From Mucilaginibacter_A sp964244955 (lineage in GTDB: Bacteria > Bacteroidota > Bacteroidia > Sphingobacteriales > Sphingobacteriaceae): a DNA stretch of 33,103 bases. The position numbers were made by a program, and so were the translations under genes. Below are positions 7,895-14,956 of this stretch, in pieces (the stretch's first letter is position 1; every line of letters begins with the position of its first letter). The notes beneath the pieces are model-generated. The model was not told where the DNA came from and searched no databases. It was given only the letters and a program-made list of their open reading frames with translations. Location: NCBI GenBank assembly GCA_964244955.1, contig CAXTKQ010000028.1, forward strand, positions 1-33,103, written 5' to 3'.

Positions 7895-7906
7895 TAAAAG
7901 AAGCAT
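7895..7906 (+). repeat. Dispersed motif copy TAAAAGAAGCAT, tandem unit 2
   Basis: Exact copy 92 bp after the first; the rest of unit 2 differs from unit 1 at only a few positions. Confidence 0.9.
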
Positions 7907-7986
7907 TGGGGTCAGTTGCCGGTTTTGAGTTGTAAGTTGCCAGTTCTATAAATCAAACCGTAACTATCACACCAATTTTTAGCCGA

Positions 7987-7998
7987 TAAAAGAAGCAT
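7987..7998 (+). repeat. Dispersed motif copy TAAAAGAAGCAT, partial unit 3
   Basis: Exact copy, again 92 bp further on. The unit diverges after about 55 bp. Confidence 0.9.
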
Positions 7999-8005
7999 TG
8001 AGATC

Positions 8006-8101
8006 GGTTGCCGGTTTTGAGTTGTAAGTTTCCAGTTCTATCTTAAGCTACCTGTTTAAACTTGATATGAACTCACAACTTGCAACCCATAACCGGCAAC
8101 C
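8006..8101 (-). terminator. Long inverted repeat after lpdA, possible terminator
   Basis: Arms 8006-8030 and 8077-8101 are 25 nt with three mismatches and a 46-nt loop. On the minus strand the hairpin begins 7 nt after the lpdA stop. It lacks a clear T-run, so its role as terminator is uncertain. It shares its arm sequence with the adjacent tandem units. Confidence 0.5.
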
Positions 8102-8107
8102 GAACCA

Positions 8108-9496
8108 CTACAAGTGAATCACTTCTCCATAGGCATCTGCAGCAGCTTCCATTACCGCTTCGCTCATGGTTGGGTGCGGGTGAACGGAACTGATAATTTC
8201 GTGCCCGGTTGCTTCCAGTTTACGGGCGGTAACCACTTCGGCAATCATTTCGGTAACATTGTAACCAATCATGTGCGCGCCCAAAAATTCGCCGTATTTG
8301 GCATCAAAAATCACTTTAACAAAACCATCTTTTGCACCGGCGGCACTTGCTTTTCCGGAAGCCGAAAAAGGAAACTTGCCAACTTTAATATCGAAACCTG
8401 CTTCGCGCGCCGCTTTTTCGGTATAACCAACGGAAGCAATTTCGGGCGAGCAATACGTGCAGCCCGGAATATTATTATAGTTTAAAGGCTCGGGGTTTTT
8501 GCCTGCAATTTTCTCCACACAAATAATCCCTTCGGCAGAAGCCACATGCGCCAAAGCCTGGCCTTTTACAATATCGCCGATGGCAAAAACACCTTCCACA
8601 TCGGTTTTGTAAAAATTGTCTACCAAAACTTTGCCTTTATCGGTTTTGATGCCGAGTTCTTCCAGTCCTAAATTTTCCAAATTTGTCATCACGCCAACGG
8701 CTGAAAGTACAATATCAGCTTCTAAAACCTCCATTCCTTTGGCTGTTTTAACGTTAACCTTGCATTTTTCGCCCGAAGTATCAACCGATTCAACCGTAGA
8801 ACCGGTCATGATATTGATGCCGAGTTTTTTGAAAGAACGCGCCAGTTGTTTGGAAATATCTTCATCTTCCACCGGAACAATGTTGTCCAAATATTCTACG
8901 ATCGTTACTTTGGTGCCGATAGAATTATAAAAATAAGCAAACTCGACACCGATGGCACCGGAACCAACCACGACCAAACTTTGCGGTTGTTTCGGCAAGT
9001 TCATGGCCTGGCGGTAACCAATCACTTTAACGCCGTCTTGTTTCAAATTTGGCAATTCGCGCGAACGGCTGCCCGTTGCCAGGATGATGTTTTTAGCGGT
9101 ATAATTTTTGGTTGAACCGTCGGCGGCTTTCACTTCGATGCTGCCTTTGCCTTTCAGTTTCCCGGTTCCCATGATCACGTCAATCTTGTTTTTTTTCATC
9201 AAAAACTGGATGCCTTTGCTCATGCCATCCGCCACGCCGCGGCTCCTTTTGATGATGCTGCCAAAATCAACTTCGCTGCCGTTAACTTTCAGGCCATATT
9301 CTTCTGCATGGTTGATGTACTCAAAAACCTGGGCACTTTTTAACAAAGCTTTAGTTGGGATACAGCCCCAGTTTAAACAAATGCCGCCTAAAGATTCCTT
9401 TTCGATAACTGCCGTTTTTAAACCCAACTGCGCCGCACGGATGGCAGCAACATAACCGCCCGGGCCGGTGCCAATCACTATAAGATCGTAATCCAT
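8108..9496 (-). CDS. lpdA: Dihydrolipoyl dehydrogenase (E3)
   Basis: This 462-residue flavoprotein transfers electrons from dihydrolipoamide to NAD+ in the pyruvate and 2-oxoglutarate dehydrogenase and glycine cleavage complexes. Visible marks are the FAD dinucleotide-binding site GTGPGGYVAA (9-18), the redox disulfide Cys40/Cys45 in GGICLNWGCIPTK, an NAD site with VVVGSGAIGVEFA, the second FAD site VFAIGDI, and the C-terminal active-site segment HPHPTMSEA. The length is standard. No other complex subunit is adjacent, so this is probably the shared E3. A TAGCTTTG box lies 39 bp upstream of the ATG. Confidence 0.98.
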   Translation of the reverse strand: MDYDLIVIGTGPGGYVAAIRAAQLGLKTAVIEKESLGGICLNWGCIPTKALLKSAQVFEYINHAEEYGLKVNGSEVDFGSIIKRSRGVADGMSKGIQFLMKKNKIDVIMGTGKLKGKGSIEVKAADGSTKNYTAKNIILATGSRSRELPNLKQDGVKVIGYRQAMNLPKQPQSLVVVGSGAIGVEFAYFYNSIGTKVTIVEYLDNIVPVEDEDISKQLARSFKKLGINIMTGSTVESVDTSGEKCKVNVKTAKGMEVLEADIVLSAVGVMTNLENLGLEELGIKTDKGKVLVDNFYKTDVEGVFAIGDIVKGQALAHVASAEGIICVEKIAGKNPEPLNYNNIPGCTYCSPEIASVGYTEKAAREAGFDIKVGKFPFSASGKASAAGAKDGFVKVIFDAKYGEFLGAHMIGYNVTEMIAEVVTARKLEATGHEIISSVHPHPTMSEAVMEAAADAYGEVIHL

Positions 9497-9534
9497 AATT
9501 ATTTATTTTATAAAACCTGTTTTCAGATCAGCTT

Positions 9535-9542
9535 CAAAGCTA
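9535..9542 (-). promoter_or_regulatory. Predicted -7 box of lpdA
   Basis: TAGCTTTG on the minus strand matches the Bacteroidota TAnnTTTG consensus exactly. No good TTTG was found at the expected -33 distance. The implied leader is about 35 nt. Confidence 0.5.
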
Positions 9543-9727
9543 AATAAAATAGGTGTTTGTTTAAAGTAAAAGTGTTTAAGGGGCCAAGAGCAGCAAAATG
9601 CAGTTTTTGAAACAAATAGCAAAAAAATATTGAATTAGCAATAAAAAGAGGGCAATTTATTGTTAATGTGTAAAAAAAAGGCAGAAGTGTTAAGAAATTA
9701 ATTGTTAAAGTTAACATTAACTTAATG

Positions 9728-9754
9728 TTTGGCTTTTTCTAACCGTTATCTTTG
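9728..9754 (+). promoter_or_regulatory. Predicted promoter of the TonB receptor operon
   Basis: TATCTTTG at 9747-9754 is a perfect -7 box. TTTG at 9728-9731 is a possible -33 element, but the 15-bp spacer is shorter than the roughly 19 bp usual for the consensus. The leader would be about 50 nt. Confidence 0.6.
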
Positions 9755-9806
9755 CAGCATTAAAACAGGCTACTATTTAAACAATCAATTCACTAACAAA
9801 TTTTTT

Positions 9807-12800
9807 ATGAGGAAGAATTTACTTCTGCTTTTGTCCTTTTTTTGTTTGATGCAGTTTTATAGCTCTGGTGTTTTTGCACAGGGTGTTACTACGGCTTCAT
9901 TCATTGGCTTGGTTAAGGATAACCGGGGTCCGCTCCCAGGGGCTACGGTTACGGCTATCCATGTCCCATCCGGAACCAAGTATGTTACCGCAACCCGTGC
10001 CGATGGCCGTTACAACCTTCCGAACGTTCGGGTAGGCGGGCCTTACACTGTCCGGGTTTCTTTTTTGGGTTTAAATGATTATGTACAGGAGAACTTAACT
10101 ACAACTTTAGGACAAGAGTTAAGGGTAGATGCAACCCTGGCCGAAACTACAACAACCTTGAAAGAGGTAACCGTTACGTCAGGGCAAAACCAGGTTTTTG
10201 ACGAATCACGGACCGGTGCGAGGCAAACTATAACCCGGCAACAAATTGACCGTTTGCCAACAGTAAATCGTTCTTTGCAAGATTTTACACGCTTAACCCC
10301 ATCGGCAAACGGTTTAAGTTTTGGTGGCCGGAGCAGCAACTTCAACAACCTTACGGTTGACGGTGCTTTGTTTAACAACTCTTTTGGTTTATCCGGTACT
10401 TTGGGCGGTCAAACCAATTCTCAGCCTATTTCTTTGGATGCAATTGAACAGATTCAGGTGGATATTGCACCTTATGATGTCCGTCAGGGCTTTTTTACCG
10501 GTGCGGGTATCAATACTGTAGTTCGTTCGGGTACAAACAATTTTCGCGGAACCATTTATGGTTTTACCAGAGGTGTAGGTTTGACGGGCTATCACGCAGG
10601 TTTAAATGATTTGCCTAAAACGCCTTTCACTTACAACCAGCGTGGCGCAAGCATTGGCGGCCCGATCATCAAAAACAAATTGTTCTTTTTTGCTTCCGGC
10701 GAACAGGAACGTTCCAGCCTTCCCGGTACAACTTATACAGCGTTACAACCCGGCCAAACTGCAGGCGGTACGGTTTCTCAGGCAGATGCTGCAAGTTTAG
10801 ATGCCATTAGCAATTACTTGCAAACTAAATACAATTATAACCCGGGCCCTTATCAGGGTTATAACTACCATACCTACAGCGATAAAGCCACTGTAAAGTT
10901 AGACTGGAACATCAACGATAAAAATACGCTAAGTGCAAAGTATTTTTACTTGAAATCATATCGTGAAGTAAACGCGAGCAACTCGGGTATTACAAATGCC
11001 GGTGTTGGTTTTGGTACTTCACGCGCACCGTCTTTAACCACTTTGCCGTTTTTTGGTTCGGGTTATCAAATTAACAACAACTTCAACATTGGCATTATTG
11101 AGTTGAACAGCCGCATTAGCAACACGATTTCCAATAAATTAACAGCCGGTTATTCTGCTTTGCGTGATTACCGTAACGTGTTGGGAAGTTCTAGTATCCC
11201 AATGGTTGATATTGGTAATGGCAGTGGAGGGTTGTTGACCAGTTTTGGTTATGAACTTTACAGTGCCGGAAACTTACTTTCTACCAATACCACACAATTA
11301 TCAGATGATTTGACCTTTTTTGCCGGAAAACATGAAATTGTAGTTGGTACAAGCAATCAGTTGAATAAATATGTAAACGGTTTTGCCCCAAATTACAACG
11401 GTTTATACACTTATAACTCGGCTTCCGACTTCCTGACTAACCAACCTGCAGCCGCCTATACCGTTCGTAATTCTGCATTGCCAAGCGGTCAATTTCCTTT
11501 TGCCAATCTTTCTGCCTACAACTTGAGTTTTTATGCACAAGACAGGTATAATGTTGCCGAGAACTTTAAACTTACTTATGGTGTACGTGCCGATTACAAC
11601 TATTTCCCTGTTACAACTGATCCCAACCCAAATGTTGCTGCTTTAACTTTTCAGCAAGGTATTAAATTGGATGTATCTCATTTGCCAAAAAGCAGGGTTT
11701 TGTTTTCTCCGCGTGTTGGTTTTAACTGGGACGTGAATGGTGATAAAAATACACAAGTCCGTGGTGGTACAGGTGTATTTACAGGTTTAGTGCCTTATGT
11801 TTGGATATCTAACCAATTGTCGAATACTGGTGTTTTGTTTGGATCTTATACGATAACCAAAACTGCTACTCCAAACGATCCCCGTTTGTTGTTCAACCCA
11901 AATACTGAAGCAAACCGCCCGGCCCCGGGAACCGCTCAGGCCAATACTTCTTATGAAGTTGATGCAACCTCACGCGATTTTAAATATCCGCAGATATTCA
12001 GGACTAACTTAGCAATTGATCAGAAACTGCCTTTTGGTATTATCGGTACCATTGAAGCTGCTTATACCAAAGATATCAATGCGGTTTATCATCAAAACAT
12101 TGCACTTTCTGACACTTACACTACTTTGCCCGGTGTTGAAGGTCAAATCAGATATACTGCGAGGACCATGTTTACCGGAAACACAGTAACCAATCCTGCT
12201 ATTCCGCAAGCTATTTACATGAGTAATACCAACAGGGGTTTCTCGTATTTCATCACAGGCCAGTTACAGAAAAACTTTACCACTGGTTTATATGCCAACA
12301 TTGCTTATACCAGATCAAAAGATGTGAACGATGGCGGTTCTACTGCAGCAACAATTTGGAGTACCCGCCCGGTAGTTGGAAACCCGAATTCAACAGCTTT
12401 GTCCAACAGTTCATACGTTCAGCCAAATCGGGTAATTGCAGCTTTATCTTACAAAAGAGATTACCTGAAACATGGTTCAACCTCCATCGGTATTTTCTTT
12501 GAAGCAGCTAACAACGGAGCTATTTCTTATATCACCAGCGGCGACCCGAATAACGATGGCGCAACAAACGATTTGATGTATATCCCCAAAAACCAAAGTG
12601 ATATCATCATAGTGAGGGATAATGCAACGGACCCACGTACGGCCGACCAGGAATGGGCACAACTGGATGCTTTTATCAAACAAGACCCTTACTTAAGCAA
12701 ACACAGAGGTGAATATGCACAAAGAAACGGAGCTATTTTGCCATACTTTAAAAGGGCTGATTTAAACATTACCCAGGATTTCTACATAGACTTGAAAAAC

Positions 12801-13082
12801 GGAAAACGCAACACGTTGGAGATTTCTTTCAATATGGTAAACTTGGGCAACTTCCTGAACCCAAATTGGGGCTTGTACCAAACTACTTATAACGGTTTCA
12901 CAGGAGGCACTATTAGCCTTTTATCGTACAAAGGAATTGACCCGGCAAGCGGCAGGGCAACCTACTCTTTCCCTTATCAGGATAGAAACAACTTAGTGCC
13001 TGTAACTACTTCTTTCCGCCCGAGTACTTCTTTAGGTACAACTTGGCAAGCACAAATTGGTGCACGTTACATCTTTAATTAA
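9807..13082 (+). CDS. TonB-dependent outer-membrane receptor with carboxypeptidase-regulatory domain
   Basis: The protein is 1091 residues from the ATG at 9807; an upstream in-frame start at 9729 would overlap the promoter. The signal peptide is MRKNLLLLLSFF to VFA before Gln25. A carboxypeptidase-D regulatory-like domain follows (about 30-110; GPLPGATVTAIHVPSG, ADGRYNLPNV), then the plug (about 115-240; SRTGARQTITRQQIDRLP, LDAIEQIQVDIAPYDV) and a long beta-barrel ending ARYIFN with an aromatic near-terminal residue. It belongs to the OmpA-like/Cna-B group of receptors, not the SusC group, and no SusD follows. The substrate is unknown. The gene is followed after 40 nt, without a terminator, by the NHL lipoprotein, suggesting an operon. 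Confidence 0.93.
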   Translation: MRKNLLLLLSFFCLMQFYSSGVFAQGVTTASFIGLVKDNRGPLPGATVTAIHVPSGTKYVTATRADGRYNLPNVRVGGPYTVRVSFLGLNDYVQENLTTTLGQELRVDATLAETTTTLKEVTVTSGQNQVFDESRTGARQTITRQQIDRLPTVNRSLQDFTRLTPSANGLSFGGRSSNFNNLTVDGALFNNSFGLSGTLGGQTNSQPISLDAIEQIQVDIAPYDVRQGFFTGAGINTVVRSGTNNFRGTIYGFTRGVGLTGYHAGLNDLPKTPFTYNQRGASIGGPIIKNKLFFFASGEQERSSLPGTTYTALQPGQTAGGTVSQADAASLDAISNYLQTKYNYNPGPYQGYNYHTYSDKATVKLDWNINDKNTLSAKYFYLKSYREVNASNSGITNAGVGFGTSRAPSLTTLPFFGSGYQINNNFNIGIIELNSRISNTISNKLTAGYSALRDYRNVLGSSSIPMVDIGNGSGGLLTSFGYELYSAGNLLSTNTTQLSDDLTFFAGKHEIVVGTSNQLNKYVNGFAPNYNGLYTYNSASDFLTNQPAAAYTVRNSALPSGQFPFANLSAYNLSFYAQDRYNVAENFKLTYGVRADYNYFPVTTDPNPNVAALTFQQGIKLDVSHLPKSRVLFSPRVGFNWDVNGDKNTQVRGGTGVFTGLVPYVWISNQLSNTGVLFGSYTITKTATPNDPRLLFNPNTEANRPAPGTAQANTSYEVDATSRDFKYPQIFRTNLAIDQKLPFGIIGTIEAAYTKDINAVYHQNIALSDTYTTLPGVEGQIRYTARTMFTGNTVTNPAIPQAIYMSNTNRGFSYFITGQLQKNFTTGLYANIAYTRSKDVNDGGSTAATIWSTRPVVGNPNSTALSNSSYVQPNRVIAALSYKRDYLKHGSTSIGIFFEAANNGAISYITSGDPNNDGATNDLMYIPKNQSDIIIVRDNATDPRTADQEWAQLDAFIKQDPYLSKHRGEYAQRNGAILPYFKRADLNITQDFYIDLKNGKRNTLEISFNMVNLGNFLNPNWGLYQTTYNGFTGGTISLLSYKGIDPASGRATYSFPYQDRNNLVPVTTSFRPSTSLGTTWQAQIGARYIFN

Positions 13083-13122
13083 TTGTAACACTTTTAAAAC
13101 CATTCATTAAGAGCTTAATTAC

Positions 13123-14229
13123 ATGACACGACATAATTTTAACAAAGCGGTAGCAGCAGCCTCAATTGCGCTTCTTCCGGCTATGCTTTTTTCTGCTTGT
13201 AAAAAAAGCAACAATCCAGATGTAATGCCAACTGCCATTACAACAACGGGCGTGGTAACCACACTTGCCGGCAGCGGTGCTTCCGGTTTTACAAACGGAA
13301 CAGGCACAGCAGCTTCGTTTTACAACCCATACGGCGTAGCTGTAGATGCATCAGGCAATGTTTATGTAGCCGACCAGCAAAACTACGCCATCCGTAAAAT
13401 CACTTCCGCAGGAGTTGTAAGCACACTTTCCGGAAATGGTAATTCCGGCAGAACTAACACTTCAACCGTTGGCATTTCTGCTTTGTATAATAGTCCAACA
13501 GGTGTTGCAGTAGATGCAGCAGGCGCAGCCGTTTACGTAGCCGATTTTGGAAACAACGAAATCCGTAAAATTGTAACCGCAACAGGAGCAAGCAACGGAA
13601 CTGTAACCGTATTGGCAGGAAGTGCCACAGGCGCAACAGGCAGTGCCAACGGAACAGGAACGGCTGCAACTTTTAACGGTCCGGCCGGGGTTGCTGTTGA
13701 TGCTACCGGTAATGTTTACGTAGCTGATTTTAACAACAATTTAATCCGTAAAATAACGGCTGCCGGTGTGGTAACTACGCTTGCCGGCGGAAAAGCCGGT
13801 AATGCAAATGGTACAGGAACCGCAGCTTCTTTTAACGGCCCAAGAGGTGTGGCTGTAGATGCTGCCGGTAATGTTTATGTAGCCGATGCCAACAACAACC
13901 TGATCCGTAAAATCACCGCTGCCGGTGTGGTAACCACATTGGCCGGTAATGGTTCTGCGGGTAATGTTAGCGGTGCTGCAAACGCTTCTTCTTTTAACTA
14001 TCCAAGCGGCGTAGCGGTTGATGCAACAGGCGTGGTTTATGTAGCAGACAGCAATAACAATTTGATACGCAAAATTGGGACTGATGGAACGGTAACATCT
14101 GTAGCCGGAAGCGGATATTTAACTTTAAGGACGCCGTTTAATGCACCGGTTGGTGTAGCGGTTGATGCTGCCGGAATGCTTTACGTAGCTGATGCTTACC
14201 GCCACATCATTCAAAAAGTTAAACAATAA
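13123..14229 (+). CDS. NHL-repeat beta-propeller lipoprotein
   Basis: This 368-residue protein has a lipoprotein signal ending LFSAC with the lipidated Cys26. Six NHL blades follow, each with a GVAVDA-GNVYVAD-NNLIRKI core (near residues 69, 127, 188, 241, 296 and 344). Blades 3 and 4 and their linkers are nearly identical in protein and close in DNA, pointing to recent duplication. NHL propellers bind proteins or ligands, and no catalytic motif is seen. Genetic linkage to the TonB receptor suggests a surface or periplasmic accessory to it; that is inference. A strong terminator follows. Confidence 0.9.
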   Translation: MTRHNFNKAVAAASIALLPAMLFSACKKSNNPDVMPTAITTTGVVTTLAGSGASGFTNGTGTAASFYNPYGVAVDASGNVYVADQQNYAIRKITSAGVVSTLSGNGNSGRTNTSTVGISALYNSPTGVAVDAAGAAVYVADFGNNEIRKIVTATGASNGTVTVLAGSATGATGSANGTGTAATFNGPAGVAVDATGNVYVADFNNNLIRKITAAGVVTTLAGGKAGNANGTGTAASFNGPRGVAVDAAGNVYVADANNNLIRKITAAGVVTTLAGNGSAGNVSGAANASSFNYPSGVAVDATGVVYVADSNNNLIRKIGTDGTVTSVAGSGYLTLRTPFNAPVGVAVDAAGMLYVADAYRHIIQKVKQ

Positions 14230-14263
14230 TTAGTTGTTTTTTTGATCGTAACTTATATAGCAT

Positions 14264-14296
14264 AATCCTGAAAGCACAAGCTTTCAGGATTTTTTT
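14264..14296 (+). terminator. Rho-independent terminator of the TonB receptor/NHL operon
   Basis: A 12-bp perfect stem (14264-14275 with 14280-14291) has an ACAA loop and is followed by T7. Confidence 0.95.
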
Positions 14297-14354
14297 GTTT
14301 AAAACCCATTTTTATCTTTTCCGTAAAACCACAACTATTCCTACTTTTATATTG

Positions 14355-14897
14355 ATGCGGTTTCCGAAACATTTTCTCCTGATACTTCTTTTACCACTAC
14401 TTTTTTCGGCTTGCAAATCGCGCAAGCACCAATTAAAAGGGCAGCCTGGCGAAATTGTGCAGCCTTCGGCTTTGATCTCCCAAAAATATTCGCAATTGAT
14501 GGGCGTGGAGGAAAGCAGCATCAACAACGGCCGTTTATATACTTTTATTGACCAATGGATGGGCACGCCTTACCGTTTTGGCGGGTTGGATAAAGATGGG
14601 ATTGATTGTTCCGGTTTTGCTTTGCTGCTGGAGCAACAGGTTTACGGCATCAATTTGCCGCGGATGACAAGCCAGCAGGTTAACACCATCAAACGGAAAT
14701 ACGAAGAGCAGTTGCAGGAAGGCGATTTGGTTTTTTTCGATTTTGACGGGAAGAAATTTAGTCATGTCGGCATTTACCTGCAAAACGATTTCGTGGTACA
14801 TGCCAGTACCAGAAAGGGGATTATGCTGGTCAAGCTGCACGACCCGGCGATGTACAAATATTTCTCACGCTGCGGATCGGTTATTGCCGGACAATGA
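14355..14897 (+). CDS. NlpC/P60 peptidoglycan hydrolase lipoprotein
   Basis: The protein is 180 residues from the ATG at 14355; an upstream in-frame ATG at 14295 lies inside the preceding terminator. The lipoprotein signal ends LFSAC with Cys20. The NlpC/P60 papain-like domain holds the catalytic Cys85 in DGIDCSGFALLL, His137 in FSHVGIYL and the third polar residue His149 in VVHAST. These enzymes cut D-Glu-to-diamino-acid bonds in stem peptides. The length is normal for the short spr-like form. A TACTTTTA sequence 5 nt before the ATG resembles a -7 box. A dispersed-motif copy lies in the signal-peptide codons. Confidence 0.93.
   Translation: MRFPKHFLLILLLPLLFSACKSRKHQLKGQPGEIVQPSALISQKYSQLMGVEESSINNGRLYTFIDQWMGTPYRFGGLDKDGIDCSGFALLLEQQVYGINLPRMTSQQVNTIKRKYEEQLQEGDLVFFDFDGKKFSHVGIYLQNDFVVHASTRKGIMLVKLHDPAMYKYFSRCGSVIAGQ
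14382..14393 (-). repeat. Dispersed motif copy TAAAAGAAGTAT (in CDS)
   Basis: Exact T-variant, antisense in the NlpC/P60 signal peptide, encoding Ile-Leu-Leu-Leu-Pro. It occupies the same kind of place as the copy at 1046. Confidence 0.8.
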
Positions 14898-14903
14898 TTT
14901 TAT

Positions 14904-14931
14904 ACCGGTAAAAGAAGCATTGCCGGTTTTT
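14904..14931 (+). terminator. Motif-containing hairpin terminator between convergent genes
   Basis: ACCGG (14904-14908) and CCGGT (14923-14927) enclose the exact motif TAAAAGAAGCAT (14909-14920). Five T (14927-14931) follow on the plus strand. It lies 7 nt past the NlpC/P60 stop, so here the dispersed motif is the loop of an intrinsic terminator. Confidence 0.8.
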
Positions 14932-14956
14932 CATTCAAGAAGAATACTATTCAGCA

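Larger units (their letters stand above)
7756..8107. repeat. Repeat-rich intergenic region between lpdA and the SMR gene
   Basis: This 352-bp spacer has no gene. It holds two full tandem copies and one partial copy of a 92-bp unit (7801-7892, 7893-7984, 7985-about 8040). Degenerate GAGTTG/GGTTGCCGGTTT words flank these on the left (7762-7800). An inverted copy of the same words lies next to the lpdA stop. The spacer must contain the SMR promoter and the lpdA terminator. Confidence 0.9.
9497..9806. other. Divergent intergenic region, lpdA / TonB receptor
   Basis: This 310-bp A+T-rich spacer separates divergent genes and contains a TAnnTTTG box for each. No RNA gene or repeat was recognised in it. 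Confidence 0.6.

Noticed and set aside
7801..8040. CRISPR-like array
   Set aside because: The 92-bp units are contiguous and nearly identical over their whole length, with no unique spacers and no cas genes.
9523..9717. 64-residue minus-strand frame upstream of lpdA
   Set aside because: Overlaps the predicted lpdA promoter and consists of Leu/Phe-rich translation of A+T-rich spacer.
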